Numbered from the stretch's first letter, positions 23,850 through 36,055 are shown. The stretch is 64,000 nucleotides of DNA from Triatoma infestans (GCA_011037195.1 JAAEAF010001076.1:103640-167639); one strand, 5' to 3'. The notes: generated by a model from the sequence alone, not told the origin. Translations and numbers: made by a program.

Positions 23850-25800
23850 TAAATCTATCTTCATAAATTCCAAACATAAAAATGTTTAATTTGGTTGATA
23901 GACGATTATACATATTGTATTAATTACATGATAAGAGCCTTCATTTCCATTTTAAATTTTTTTTCCAAAGTAATGTTATGTTCATTAACGACAATAATGT
24001 GTAAAATTACGAATTGAATAAGTTTTGCCAATAATTGATATTTGATTTGATAATGACATTTCAAATAAGAGAAAAATCGTGTGATTCTGTCACATTAAAT
24101 GTTGTGGACTGCTGTCGTATTGAGAAAGGCTTCTTACCTCGTTTCCACCACTAGCAGCGCCACCTTGCATGGAATTGCAGTGAAAAACGTTTAACACGAA
24201 ACTGCAGGGACTGAAATATTGTTTCGTGTTCAAACATTTCTCTGCCATTGTGCATGTAAAAAAATATAAGTTTATGTATTAAACATACAATAAACAAACA
24301 AAATTCGCTGAATTCGAAAACTAACTGAAATATTTTGAACAATGGTGGTGCTTTTACCTACTCAAAGCCAAGCGGGAAACCTAGTAACAATGGCAGCCAT
24401 TATTTTGTTCCATCTAACAAAATAAAATAAACCAAAAAAATCTGCGTGACGATGTGACTACCAAAAACAGATATATTTTGTACGTCCGATAAAGTGAAAT
24501 CTTTTCGTGTTAATCGATATTTGTTTCTTGTTAAAAGAAAAAAAAAAAATGCATGAAATGACATAGTAGTATTTTGTCGGGATCGTAGTATGATTTCGTG
24601 TTCACCGATTTTTCATGTCAAGTGTTTTCATGTTGAACATTTTTTACTGTATGTATTTTTCTTTGTAGACTTGAAAACGGATCGCCAGCAAATTTTGAAG
24701 AAAACTTGTCTTTGTACTGTGGAAATTGTAGAAGAAGATAACCTTATTTTTTTTTTAATATAATTACTATTTTTGTTTTTAATGAATTTAGGATAATGAT
24801 TGTCTATATTAGAACAAACAATTGGCTTTTTGATCTATATAATTCAAACTTTTTTTTTTTTAAATAAATATTCATTTAAAATATAAGAGGAGTAATTGTT
24901 TAACAAAATTTCCCACCTTAAGTAATCCCCTATTATGATTTAGGGAAACGGTAACACATAACCTATACCGCATCGCCACCAACCGCTTTTCATTTTCCAA
25001 AACTAATATGAACCATTTAACTACCAGTTCTTTTTTAAGCCGATTACTTGCAAATCATTCGTATTTTAACAAAACAATTCACAAAAAAACATTTGCTCTC
25101 AAATAGTAGGTACGGTTTGTATTTTTATGTAAATAATAGAAGAATGAAATGTACATTTAAAAAAAAAAAAGAATGTAGGAGTATTTAATGTTTTATTTTT
25201 TTCTGTAAACTTTTAAAAGGAATAACATTTATATTAGTGATTAACAAAACACCGTCCGTTTAAATAATTAAATTGATGGAAAAAAACATTTAATAAATGA
25301 AACAATCTTCTATGTAATTTAGTATTTTATACAAACATTTAAGAGTAACATTAGAGATATAAATAAAATGTAACATTCTATATCTATCTATCGTGCGGAT
25401 TAATGAAGGCTCTTAAGTACATTGCCTAATGCTAAAAACTAAATATTAATTACAGCAATATTTATTATGGCATAATCCATTCTTCTTTGTATTAGTTTCG
25501 AAGTGTCAGGATCAAATCTTCCTGAAATTAAAAAAATAATTAACCAATTACAGATTCTAATTAGCCGGCTCTTAACCATTCCTGATGAAGGACCAAATGG
25601 GTCCGAAACAACGAGCATTCAAGTCATTCTACTTCATAATTTGTAATGTATTCTTTTAACTTTCAACAAAAGTCTTTTGAGTTTTACCCTCTTATTTCAG
25701 CGTAATGATTTAACAATTGTATAATATGGCCGTGCGTTTTCTTTGTACTCAATTTTGATGCGAAATCGTTTGACATCTTCTGGGTGGAGAAAATTTATTA
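23850..25800. other. AT-rich intergenic, no gene recognised
   Basis: No coding trace supported. Contains short poly-A/T runs and a CTGATGA...GGGTCCGAAAC motif at 25583-25610 with a possible 5-bp stem (see findings). Confidence 0.5.
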
Positions 25801-25824
25801 TATGAAAGTACAATGTTGCTTCTT

Positions 25825-25950
25825 TTTACTTTCTCTTACTCCTAGTAACAGGAAGTATTGTAATCGTGTCAAATTTTCGATATCGAGTTTTCACCGGAAA
25901 TATCCGTTTTGAGGTACCCTGAATCCAAAAAAGTGATTTTTAGCAAATAG

Positions 25951-25988
<38 letters not shown>

Positions 25989-26400
25989 GTATGTGAACAG
26001 CATAGCTCAAAAACGAAAAACGTAGAAAGTTTAACGAATATTCCGTTTAGGTCTCACCATGGGATCTGACAGTACGTTATCTGTCAAAATTCCTCAACCG
26101 AAAGTGCCACTTTACTAGTTGAATTTTTTACTTTTTTGCGATTTTCTCAAAAATGGCTCCAACGATTTTCTTCAAACTATAATATCAACCACAATGCAAA
26201 GAGCTGCAACTTTTATATGAAACATTTCTCCAGGAAAATGCATTTAAGGGCACTTTTGGGGGAGAGGTGGGTTAGGTTTCTATCTAAAGTGTTATTTCAG
26301 TTTGACAGACAATTCTGTCATTAAATAATTTTAATTTGAATTAAATATATTGTTGAAATTCCGAGTTTGAAAAAATCGGATAACCGGAAGTGTGTTTACT
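25825..26400 (-). mobile_element. ACTTTCTCTTACTCC-family element, partial, reversed
   Basis: The minus strand carries the family's 3' end (AGGAGTAAGAGAAAGT at 25840-25827), the block GAAAACTCGATATCGAAAAT, and a (CA)n tract, which is the TG run at 25952-25987 on the plus strand. One internal repeat unit follows, with CTTCCGGTTATCCGATTTTT. It stops abruptly at 26400, where the large fold-back begins, so the fold-back may have inserted into this copy or replaced its other half. A short chance frame on the plus strand (26136-26324) has no meaning. Confidence 0.75.
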
Positions 26401-26660
26401 TGAAAACACGTATTTAATCATTTTTAGTCTAGTTTATTTTCAGTGATTGATCCATTTTTTTATACCCCAATATCCCGAGATACAGCATCCAACTTTTTTT
26501 TTTCAAATGGAACATTATATTTTTTTTTGCTTATTTTTATAGTACTTGAGGACCTAAAAAAAAAAAAAAATTTAAATCAGTTAGGTTTTTGAAAAGTTAT
26601 GGTAATTTAAAACATGAAAAACAAATTTCAGTTTAATGTCAAAATTACCTTATTTTTTTT

Positions 26661-26880
26661 TTAAAGAAGCTGTTCAAACTGGGCACCATCAACGGATAGG
26701 CAAGCCAAAGCTCTGGACTCCCACGCTTTGTTTGCAGCAGCACTTAGGTGGCAAAATCAGCATCTAGGCAGGCTAGAGTTATTCGACGTTCCAGATCTTC
26801 GACTGAAGCCACGAGATTAAGGTTACTGTACACTTCATTTTGTAGATATCCCCACAAAAAATGCACAATTTTATGGACTG
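26661..26880 (-). pseudogene. Tc1/IS630-like transposase C-terminus (left arm)
   Basis: The minus strand reads WGYLQNEVYSNLNLVASVED, then LERRITLACLDADFAT. After a frame change it reads AANKAWESRALACLSVDGAQ FEQLL and a stop. 'GYLK..VY' followed by an arginine-rich helix and a terminal hydrophobic '..GAQFE.LL' is the usual end of DDE transposases of this superfamily, just after the third catalytic acid. The catalytic residues themselves are not included. It is inactive because of the frameshift and truncation. Confidence 0.6.
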
Positions 26881-27017
26881 ATGAATCAAAGTTTACCAAC
26901 AATGGCCTTCTTAGATGTTGACTTTACCACCTAAGTGCTGCTACAAACAGAGCGTGGGAGTCCAGAGCTTTGGCTTGCCTATCCGTTGATGGTGCCCAGT
27001 TTGAAGAGCTTCTTTAA
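26850..27017 (+). pseudogene. Tc1/IS630-like transposase fragments fused by deletion (right arm)
   Basis: The plus strand first reads ILWTDESKFTNNG at about 26868-26906. The W.DE..F...G pattern surrounds the second catalytic aspartate of DDE transposases. It then hits a stop, and in the same frame the C-terminal segment RAWESRALACLSVDGAQFEE LL and TAA follows. The roughly 100 residues expected between these motifs are missing, so an internal deletion has occurred. Together with the left arm it shows this was once an autonomous transposase gene. Confidence 0.6.
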
Positions 27018-27289
27018 AGAAAAAATAAGGTAATTTTGACATTAAACTGAAATTTGTTTTTCATATTTTAAATTACCATAACTTTTGAAAAACCTAACCG
27101 ATTTAAAATTTTTTTTTTTTTAATTTTTTTAGAGGCTCAATTACTATAAAAATATGCAAAAAAAAATATAATGTTCCATTTGAAAAAAAAAATTTGGATG
27201 CTGTATCTCGGGATATTGGGGTATAAAAAAATGGTTCAATCACTGAAAATAAACTAGACTAAAAATGATTAAATACGTGTTTTCTATTT

Positions 27290-28740
27290 TTTCGAAATTT
27301 CCCGCCGTTTAAAAAAAAAGTGTGTGGAGCATATAACTCTGGTCACCCTGTATATGTCGCAATTTTTCATTATTCTTTTCTATACGTAAGACTATTCCTA
27401 CAAAACAAATTTGATTTTTCCGATAGCCATAATATTAATAGCGTATCTTGTGAAGATTATCCAAGGAGAAAAGTGTGACACTTCAGAAGATGTTTAATAA
27501 CGTATCTTATGAAGATTGCCAAAAAGGGGAGTGTGACATTTATATACCACCCTGCTTCTTTTTTTTGCTAGGTATTATCTCTGCATTCTTCAGATGATTT
27601 TTTTTTTCACATCTACTTTCACTATATTTTCTTTTTGCTGCTTTTTATATAGTTTCTCTCAAATACTCAATATGATATTTTTACAAACCGAAAACTTGAC
27701 GGATAGATTTCAACCATTTTTATTATCCAATAAAACAAAACAAAAAAATCGAGAGTTTCCAAACTTTATTACGCCATTACAACAATTGTATCATTTTTTG
27801 CTTTTCAAATATGTATAAACTTAAATATACGACAGCCAGACAGTGGCAAAGAGATCTATTATTATGCATGCATGTATTATTTATTTACTTAATTATAATT
27901 TGTCTACCCGTGGACCATTATAATATATATTCTAGTTATATATTATATTACACATATAATATAAACATATGTAGGAAGTAGAAGTGACCTTGTTTCAAGC
28001 TTTATGGGCATCATGTCTAGTATATAGAGGAATAGTTGCACTATTCAATACCCTTTGTGGCATGTATGTCTATTTGGATATGTCTGCATCAGTATTTGGT
28101 ATCAAATTAAATTTACCAATTGTGCTAACAACCATTACAACTATTTGTATAAAGATATATATATATATTATATATTTCTATATAAATAAATGAAAATCTA
28201 ATTTTCCATACTTCCAATTCATGCTGCAGTTTAATAAAAAGAGAAACTGCAATAACTTCCACGTTTATTTCCTTTACCATATTTACAAGTTCCATAAATA
28301 ACCAATTACAGTGCACATTTACAAAATTTTATTGCAATCAGCGTTTGCCTGGAGTTTTTATATATAAAACGTTCACACATTCGACTAAAATATGTAGCTA
28401 AAAATCTGGTTGACCTAAAAGTTCGTATTGATTTAAAACGAAAAGATGGTGCAATCCTTTCGACAATCCAAGATCTTACCAGCAACTTGCAACATCCGAA
28501 AAGTTATGTGAAGAAGCAATCGGTCTTCTACAAAGTGACCAAGGTAAACTTTATTCTTTCATTTTATTTATAACCAGTCGCCTGGGCTTCACATGACTCG
28601 GACTTATAAGTTTTAGGTGAATAAAAGCAGATTGGTTGTATTTGAAATAGTATGGATAGAAAATTTATATATTTATATAAAAGGCATGTAAAAATAAATA
28701 AATAGTTTTCAATTTATTCAATATTTTTTTAGAAAAAGAA
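27290..28740. other. AT-rich intergenic, no gene recognised
   Basis: Contains 'CTCTGGTCACCCTGTATAT' just beyond the fold-back at 27337-27355, a terminus-like string for some DNA transposons but without a visible partner. Two short related phrases on decreasing lines (27440-27470 and 27500-27530, 'GCGTATCTTGTGAAGATT...') form a small tandem duplication. No coding potential was recognised. Confidence 0.4.
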
Positions 28741-28996
28741 TTCATTATTAACAATGTCTGGCCCCAGCTCATTTTTACATTTATTGCAAATAAATAAATC
28801 CTTATATGGTTTTATCTGTCATAGCATACATCATTTTGTTGATTCTGGCCGAATTCGGATTCTCATCTATCGTCAGAGTAAGGCTAGAAGTGTGGAGAGA
28901 TTTCTTCAACTTTAGGTATCTGTCACGCACCAGACTGGTTGATTGTATGCGGAAGTTTATTTGATTATAATAGTATGAATATGCACGTGTGTTATA
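28740..28996 (-). repeat. Dispersed repeat, partner of 20590-20960
   Basis: Contains CTGACGATAGATGAGAATCC followed by GAATTCGG on the minus strand, and the shared flanks listed for the 20590 copy. More eroded than that copy: the GAAAC box has become GAATT. Confidence 0.4.
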
Positions 28997-28997
28997 G

Positions 28998-29978
28998 TAA
29001 AAAATCTGGTGCGATACACTTACACAACTTTCTCTTATCCAATTTCAAAATTGTAATTGACAAATTTTATAGTTAGTATATAAAAATTTAATGAAATTCG
29101 TCGGAGTTCGTCGAAATTCTTCGAAAACTAAAAAAACTATTCAGTAAAAGCGTACTTCCGGTTTACTAATTTTCTTGAAACTTGGAATTTTGGCCATCTA
29201 TTAATTTCTAATTACTTTTGTTTGGATGATAGAATTGTATAATTCATTATGATAGTACTTTAGAGAAAAACGTAACCCCACCCCTCCCTATAAAGTCCCC
29301 TTTAATGACTTTACCAGGAGAAATGTTTCAAATAAAAGTTGTAGCTCATTATATGTGTAGTTCATATTTCTAGTTTAATAGAAAATCGTTGGAGCCGTTT
29401 TCGAGAAAATAATAGAAAACTGAAAAATACATTTCAGTAAAAACGCACTTCCGGACATCCGATTTTGTTCAAAATCGGAATTTCAACAACACATTTAATT
29501 CTAATTAATATAATTTAGATGACAGAATTGTATAGTAAACTGAAATAGCACTTTGAGGAAAACCTAACCCCACCCCTCCCACAAAAGTGCCCGTAAATAA
29601 ATTTTTCCAGAGAAAAGTTTTAAATAAAGACTATAGATTTTTGTATGTGTAGTTGGTATGACAGGTTTGAAGAAAATCATCGAAGCCATTTTTGAGAAAA
29701 TCGCAAAAAAGTAAAGTGGAACTTCCGGTTGAGAAATTTTGTCAGATGAGCTACTGACGAATCCCATGGTGATACCTGAACAGAATATCAAGTTTGAACT
29801 TTCTACGATTTTTCGATTTTAAGCTGTTCACACACACAATACAGACCATTTTCTAATAAACCACTTTTTTGGACTCAGGGGCCTCAAAGCGGATATTTTG
29901 CTGTGAAAACTGGATATCAAAAATTTGCCATGATTACAGTACTTCTCTTTAATAGGAATAAGAGAAAATAAAAACATA
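28998..29978 (+). mobile_element. ACTTTCTCTTACTCC-family element, near full length
   Basis: It begins AAAAAATCTGGTGCG...ACTTTCTCTTATCC. It carries two internal repeats of about 250 bp, each including CTTCCGG and AACTCGGAATTT-like boxes and the phrase TTGTAGCTC or TAGATTTTTGTATGTGTAGT. It ends GGAATAAGAGAAAATAAAAA. The (CA)n tract of other copies is reduced here to a short CACACACAA. Open frames in it are short and unrelated between copies, so it is non-coding. The GATA tract starts right after its 3' end. Confidence 0.8.
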
Positions 29979-29990
29979 TAAATTATGTTA

Positions 29991-30515
<525 letters not shown>

Positions 30516-30599
30516 GTTGGATTATAAATCCATTTCCGTATCTCAATCTTAGACTTCCTACGATCACTCTTAATTATTCTACATCTAAGGTTCAGCTCT

Positions 30600-31440
30600 T
30601 TCCTTTTTTTAAAGAGGAACCCTTTAAATGCCCTCGGTTCCCAACCTCATTTATCTTATATAGCGCACTTATTCTTAGTAATCCGGAAACAACGCTATAC
30701 TCCATTGCAGGTGATGTAGACATCCTATCCGTTCATATACCGTTCAACACCGTCGGGACCGTTATGCAACGTATGGGGAATAAAACTAAATACAGAAAAA
30801 CCCAACATTTAACCTACACTCTCCGATGTGATACGCTATTTCATATCATTTTAACGTAGTTCTCTCTCTGCTATGTAAACTATGTACGATACTTAAGACT
30901 GTTCATGGATAAAAAACTTATCTGTAATTTCAAAGAGACAAGAAATGGTCCGACGATACAAACTGATCCTACGACTAGCAGACAGCACTTCTCACAACTA
31001 TCACTGGCTAACAAGAGACTTCTTATATACGCTACTATAATAAAATCCATCTAGAGATATGGCATTAATTTGTGGAATTTAGCAAAGTGTTCCAACACTT
31101 AAGCTATACATCAAAAATCTTTCGCAAAATAGCGTTCCATACAATGTTTCAAAATAATATTATGTTTCATAGTGACTGGAATATCCGTTGGGCCTAGAAG
31201 TTCCCAAGTTCCAATTGATCCTATTCACCCATTCTAATCCGTTTATCCGCCTCCTATACACCAAAAACCATCCCTGAATATCCATCCCAAAGGCTCAAAC
31301 AGTAATGGCTCCGTGACTGGCTTTATAAATGGTAACTAGCGCATTTCAATAGGTTAATGACCAATGGACTGCTTCTGCTCTTCATTTAAAACTATGTGAT
31401 TGATTTTTCCTATATAATTTTTTACCATTGTTCATTTTTG
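30600..31440 (+). pseudogene. Jockey-like reverse transcriptase remnant, heavily decayed
   Basis: Recognisable blocks in order are YSIAGDVDILSVH (eroded FADD box, about 30700), IKLNTEKPN (about 30780) and YLRLFMDKKL (about 30875). Then come TSRQHFSQLSLANKRLLIYA (about 30975) and SIXRYGINLWNLAK (about 31045), and the tail NPFIRLLYTKNHP...PKAQTV (about 31220-31300). Frames change at least four times. The blocks match those of the better copy at 23010. Confidence 0.7.
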
Positions 31441-32930
31441 TAAACACGTAAAATTCAAAAAAAAAAAAAAATGTATTTTGTATAAAATGAAAATTAATAA
31501 TAAAATTGTTATATAATTTTATCCAGCTGATATGGTTAGCAGACTAAATAGTTAGCAGAGAAGTTCTTTGCCTCTTAGTTGGCCTAAAGTTACTCATCAA
31601 GAAATTAAGTGCAGAGAATGGCATAACGTTTACAGAAGCAATTGGTCAGAGTGGAAATTTCCTTTAATGATGTTTATGTTATTTTGATATAAGTTTACTA
31701 CCTACAAATAAACATGAAAGTTCCTAATTGGTATGGACAGTTAATTGGCGTAGATATCTGTCATACCTTTATATACAAACGCCAATGTTCTTAGTTAAAT
31801 ATAAATTGATTGTAATTAAATATAGACAGGTAAGATAGTTTTCAACTTTAATTAAATGAACTAAATAATAATATGCTTTGTAAATCAAGGGAAAAATATC
31901 GTTTAGAAATTCAAAAAACACATATCTTCATTTTGTTTTTTCTTAAAGTAGTAATTCTACCGAACGTACGTCTATATAATGTCCGTTTTACATCCATTTC
32001 CTGTGAAAATGGTATTTGTTGATCGATCCTCATCAAATTTCTTTACTACACTTTAAAAAAAATGCATTTCCCTAGAAAAAGATTTCAAATAAAAGTGAAA
32101 CAAATTTTTGTTCTCTTTCAGATCTTTCAAAATATATATTACCAGTGAGAGAATTAGATTTCTAAAATTTGGCTTTTTTTTTCTGCATGTGGCAGACAGA
32201 CACGTGTATTCCATAGTAAATGAAAAAAAAATGCTACAGATATCCAGTATCCAAATATTCAGATTGAATATCCAACCAAATTAATCTACAAACCATAAAA
32301 AAAAAAAAAAAAAAAGAAATAAAAAATACGTTTTAGTTTTAACCAAAAAAAAAACTTTTACAATTTATAAAAATAAACAAGTTAGAGATTTCATTTATTT
32401 ATTTTTTTTTTTTTTAGCTGAACAAAAAAAAACTGTCTAATTAATGTGAAATATTTATTGAACATGTTTGAAAGTTTGAAACTTCTATATTGTTGTACTG
32501 TTTTGTAATCACGTTCTAAACATGAATTCTCATCCATACTTTTAATTTATTGTGATATAAAAACTGATTAAAAACTGAACTTGTGCTACAATAAATAAGG
32601 AAAAGGATTCAATATCACATAAATAGTTTAATATTATATCTGTGTAAAAGCATTTTTTTATTTTTTATCTGCTAGTATAAAAACGAAATTCTGCAAGTAA
32701 TTTTACTTAAAGAGAATCACTTTCCTTATAAGAACAATTTAGTTTGGGCACTGGTAGAGAAGATGTTTCATCTTACAAAAGAAACATATTAGAAAGAAAT
32801 GTTTTTAGAAAATAAAGCACAGAAGTTTCATTCCAATAATATTTCGCTCGAGATTGGTAATAGAATTATGGCTGCCAATAGAGCATCTTTTAAGCCTGAT
32901 TAAGTATACGTGAAGAGCAGCTTGATCTCG
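31440..32930. other. AT-rich intergenic with a small ACTTTCTC-family scrap
   Basis: Mostly poly-A/T-rich. 32060-32110 (CATTTCCCTAGAAA... TTTCAAATAAAAGTGAAAC) resembles part of the internal repeat of the ACTTTCTCTTACTCC family. No gene seen. Confidence 0.4.
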
Positions 32931-32938
32931 AGAATCAC

Positions 32939-33372
32939 AAAAACTTAGGCTTTATAAAACGCTGATTCGCCCGGTGTTAATGTATGCCTCACAAGCTCGA
33001 CAGTCCCCAAAAGCTTATTTTTGAAATGGAAAATTCTTCGGACCTGCTCTTTGGACCTGTGAAGGAAGGAGAAATGTGGAGAAGAAGGAAAAATAAGGAA
33101 TTGTATGAAATGTTTGGGGAACCAAATGTAGTGAGCACTATGAAGCTAAACAGACTAAGATGGACAGGTCATGTTGTGACAATGTTCCAAAATAGGGAAC
33201 AATAATAGGTGGCTCAAGAAAATTCGGTAGGCCGAAATTAAGTTGGCAGGATGAGGTCTCTAGTGATGCTAGGAACCTCTTGGGTTCCGCAACTGTAAAG
33301 CAGCTGCACAAAACAGAGACGGTTGTAGGAAAATCATTGAGGAAGCTTGGACCCACTAAAGGGAAGGTAATG

Positions 33373-33375
<3 letters not shown>
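32939..33375 (+). pseudogene. Non-LTR endonuclease-RT C-terminal remnant (RTE-like)
   Basis: Blocks in order are KLRLYKTLIRPVLMYASQA, then in another frame LLFGPVKEGEMWRRRKNKEL YEMFGEPNVV, LNRLRWTGHVV, then GRPKLSWQDEVSSDARNLLG. The order 'LIRPVL.Y...W', 'GEWR.R.N.EL', 'RLRW.GH..RM', 'GRP...W.D.V..D' is the usual post-RT region of a widespread arthropod endonuclease-reverse transcriptase group. At least two frameshifts break it. A GA microsatellite (33377-33406) adjoins its end. Confidence 0.7.

Positions 33376-33376
<1 letters not shown>

Positions 33377-33406
<30 letters not shown>
33377..33406. repeat. GA microsatellite
   Basis: Fourteen to fifteen GA units. Confidence 0.95.
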
Positions 33407-33539
33407 CAAAGACGCTTATTTTCCGTTTCTTTGAAGGAATCCTCTGAGAAAATTAAGAAGATATTCTTGAAAAACGAAAGCTGTATAATAACAGAAGCTG
33501 ATTTAGAGTTACTATTTTGTTTAGTTCAACGCAATTTTT

Positions 33540-34171
33540 TTTAAACACCTTCTATCGAACGATAAATATTGCTGATGAAGTACCATATGTAAGACGCGTT
33601 AACATATAAATTATCAGAGGTTCATATTTCTGCCTTTCTGTAGAGGAATCTTCTGAAATTTCCACTTATCCTCGTGTGAACCGTCACTTGACTATACATC
33701 ATGTTCATGTGACTAATAACTAAATATTATTTATTCTTGCTCTGAACAATATTGAGAATAATGTTTCTTGTATGGGCGGTCCAACTCGTAATAAAATGTC
33801 TTTCAATGGGGATGACCAGAGGATGTTTGTGAAGATGCGTTAAATACAACCCTAAGCTTAGTGGTAAGGCTGTTCTCACATTTCACAGCATGGTGTAGTG
33901 AACAAAATATTGGTTGAGTTGGGTCTTCTATCATATTCCACTCTTCCATGTGGCCAAGGTTCAAATTCTCTTGCATGAAGTTCTTATATTCCTTTCTTAA
34001 TACTTCGTCTTGCTGGAAACTTAATTCAAGTTGTCTAAATTGCTTCAATGCCATCTCTTTTGATTTACCTAGAACCGTTAGTTCTAATTTGAATGGCAGT
34101 CTTACAACAAATCTTCCTGATGTTTCTTTAGCTGTAGTTTTAATAAAATATTCTTCGCTGTGTGATGGCAA
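33540..34171 (-). pseudogene. BEL/Pao reverse transcriptase, N-terminal half remnant
   Basis: The 122-codon reverse frame (34171-33803) reads RFVVRLPFKLELTVLGKSKE MALKQF..., then LGHMEEW and LHHAVKCENSLTTKLRVVFN ASSQTSSG. This is the start of the RT in BEL/Pao retrotransposons: the 'V.LPFK', 'LGHM', 'LPHHAV' and 'KLRVVFDAS..TSSG' motifs. The expected continuation 'LNDILL.GP.IQ' is present after a frameshift as PLKDILLRVGPPIQETLFSI at about 33790-33730. A further piece LTYGTSSA (about 33580) corresponds to the palm region. The catalytic aspartates beyond that are not present. Gag, protease and RNase H are absent here; an RNase H-integrase piece of this superfamily lies at 39600 in the opposite direction. 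Confidence 0.85.
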
Positions 34172-34195
34172 GAAGAAAAAAGATAATTTTTAAAT

Positions 34196-34910
34196 AAATT
34201 ATAAATCTAACTAGTAGTTCCAGCCAGCCACTATCTTGCAGGTCAAGAACCGCGGCAAACAAAAACCCTTTCAAACAAGGGTCAATAAACAGCCAAAGAA
34301 ACGCCGCTAAACCCTTTCAAACAGGGGTCATTATACGGTCAATGTACAGAGGCCACCTGGCCTGTATACCCTTCATACAAGGGTCACTGTACACTCAAGA
34401 GACCACCTGGCTACCATCTATTAACAAACAGTCTTTGTTAACCACCGACTGGCCACCATCTGTCGCCACCCTGGTCACCGACCTAGGGTCAACAAACTGC
34501 AAGAGATGTCTTAGTGTGGCAAGTACTTACACATCTGTCAATATGTGAGGGATACCAATATAAACTTCGCTCACAGGAGGAGGGGATCAGTTAACATCAG
34601 TCTTCATCAGTTATCTACAAGTTATCAACCAGTTCACGTCAGTTCAAGCAGTTAAGCTTCACACATCGCGAGCGCGTCCGTATCAAGGTTTAAACATTAC
34701 ATCTTTAATATTTATTAATCATTTCATAATTCATTTATAGTTGTGCATCTTAGTTCATCTAATTTCAAACACTAAATTAATTGTTAAAATATAGTCTATT
34801 TTCGTAATTCAGTAGTTCGTATTTCGAGTAACAACTCTCTAACTAACAATCACTTACTCTTCACTTCAACTCCCGACACCAAGACATCTGATACCAATAC
34901 AGCTGTTTAA
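34196..34910 (+). mobile_element. LTR-like repeat (family with 53205-53760)
   Basis: It shares with 53205-53760 a start near 'ACTAGTAGTTCCAGCCAGC', a middle 'GATGTCTTAGTGTG', a 'TTAGTTGTGCA'-like block and an end near 'CAAGACATCTG'. TATAAACTTCGC at about 34560 could be a TATA box upstream of the repeated CAGTT phrases. A roughly 50-bp internal tandem repeat of ACCCTTTCAAACAAGGGTCA lies at 34266-34390. Length and promoter-like layout suggest an LTR, but termini and target duplications are unclear. It abuts the BEL RT remnant but the relationship is unproven. Confidence 0.45.
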
Positions 34911-35166
34911 ATCTATCGAAGACTGTCTTCCTTTTCTCTAACTAGTTCTTCTGTTTTCCAAAATAATTCAAATTGTTTTTGGCGTTCAATCTCACATGAA
35001 ACGTGAAGAGATAAAGGATTGTTTTCTGTCTTCATAGGTTAATGTTTAAGGATGAGAATTTCAAAATGAAAGGTATCGAAGCATTAGGACATTTGTTATA
35101 TCAAAACAATAAATTATTAAAAGGTTACAAGAAACTTTTTTCAAATTCTGGGTACACTGCAATATA

Positions 35167-35293
35167 GACCAACCATTCGCTGAAAACACTTTTTTCATAT
35201 CCAAGAACCCCCACAAAACATGTATTTCCGGTGAAAACTCAATTTAACACAATCACAATACTCCCCCTAACTAGGGGAGTAAGAGAAAGTAAA
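35167..35293 (+). repeat. ACTTTCTCTTACTCC-family 3' end fragment
   Basis: Carries the family's final block from 'GACCAACCATTCGCTGAAAA' through 'TATTTCCGGTGAAAACTC' to 'GGGGAGTAAGAGAAAGT'. The 5' part is missing. Confidence 0.7.
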
Positions 35294-35409
35294 AAAAAAA
35301 TTTTTTACGTTGACAGAAGGGGAGGTGGTGCAATTAGGTGGTTGGGGGATACTTTACGGGTTGTGGGGACCAAGTTGGGGGAAAAGAAAAAAATTAAAAG
35401 AGATCGGTC

Positions 35410-36055
35410 AAACTGCAACGACGTTTATTACAATAATAATAAAAAAAATAATAAAAAAAAGAACTCAAACTCGGGGGTGCTTCTGCCCCAAACATAAACA
35501 ACACTACTCCTATCTAACTAAATAATATATATGAGAGATAAAATTACAAAAAAAACAAATATGCGTTCTTACTGTCTAACCTAACTTACATCTAACTTAG
35601 TCTAACTTACACCTAGGGTTATTTACAATTTTCCCTGTTCAGGTAACTAGCGTCTTTGTTAGTTATTTTCTTTCCTTTTGAATATAAGAGGGAGAGAACA
35701 GGTGACCCCACTTTCACCACACACAGTACCTTTGGTGCTCGGGTTTCTATCGATGAACTTCTACAGCGGCCAGATAGGCGATGGCGTACCTCGGGCCTTC
35801 CTCGCTCCTTTTCTTCTCTCTTAGTGGAGTGCACTCCAAAATTCGTCCTTCTAGCTGAGTCAGTTCGTCCTATTTTGGTCGGACAACAACTTAGGGCTCT
35901 AGCACTTGTCGCCCTCCAGAGCAGAATGGCCCCACTCCAGCACTCTTGGCTACACAGCACTTTCTCCCCACCACTCGCTCGCCTGGTGAACTCTCTCCCC
36001 ACTAAGCCACTACTACTAATTTAACATATCATAACATAACATAACTTTAACATAA
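35410..36055 (-). mobile_element. Candidate LTR on the minus strand
   Basis: On the minus strand this block starts with TGTTATG repeats (about 36055). It is GC-rich for 300 bp and then has a TATA-like CTTATATTC near 35690. It ends with a polyadenylation-type AATAAAC near 35425. That promoter-then-poly(A) order suits an LTR read leftwards. Open frames of 122 and 127 codons exist on opposite strands over the same GC-rich core (35619-36024). Neither looks like a known protein, so both are treated as accidental. A CpG-rich host promoter cannot be excluded. Confidence 0.35.

Larger units (their letters stand above)
26402..27284. mobile_element. Large fold-back with transposase C-termini in both arms
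   Basis: The left arm, about 26402-26765, and the right arm, about 26912-27284, are near-identical inverted copies separated by about 146 bp. Each arm contains roughly 100 bp of coding sequence whose peptide ends ALACLSVDGAQFEQLL or ...EELL followed by TAA. The stop is at 26663-26661 on the minus strand and 27015-27017 on the plus strand. The ends also include 3' non-coding sequence with long poly-A/T. The two coding ends point outward. This is two 3' halves of one transposon joined inversely, an arrangement that could have arisen by aberrant transposition or repair. Confidence 0.8.

Noticed and set aside
35656..36024. Overlapping 122- and 127-codon frames on opposite strands
   Set aside because: Both are open because of a GC-rich, stop-poor block; neither shows a domain. 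Treated as part of a candidate LTR.
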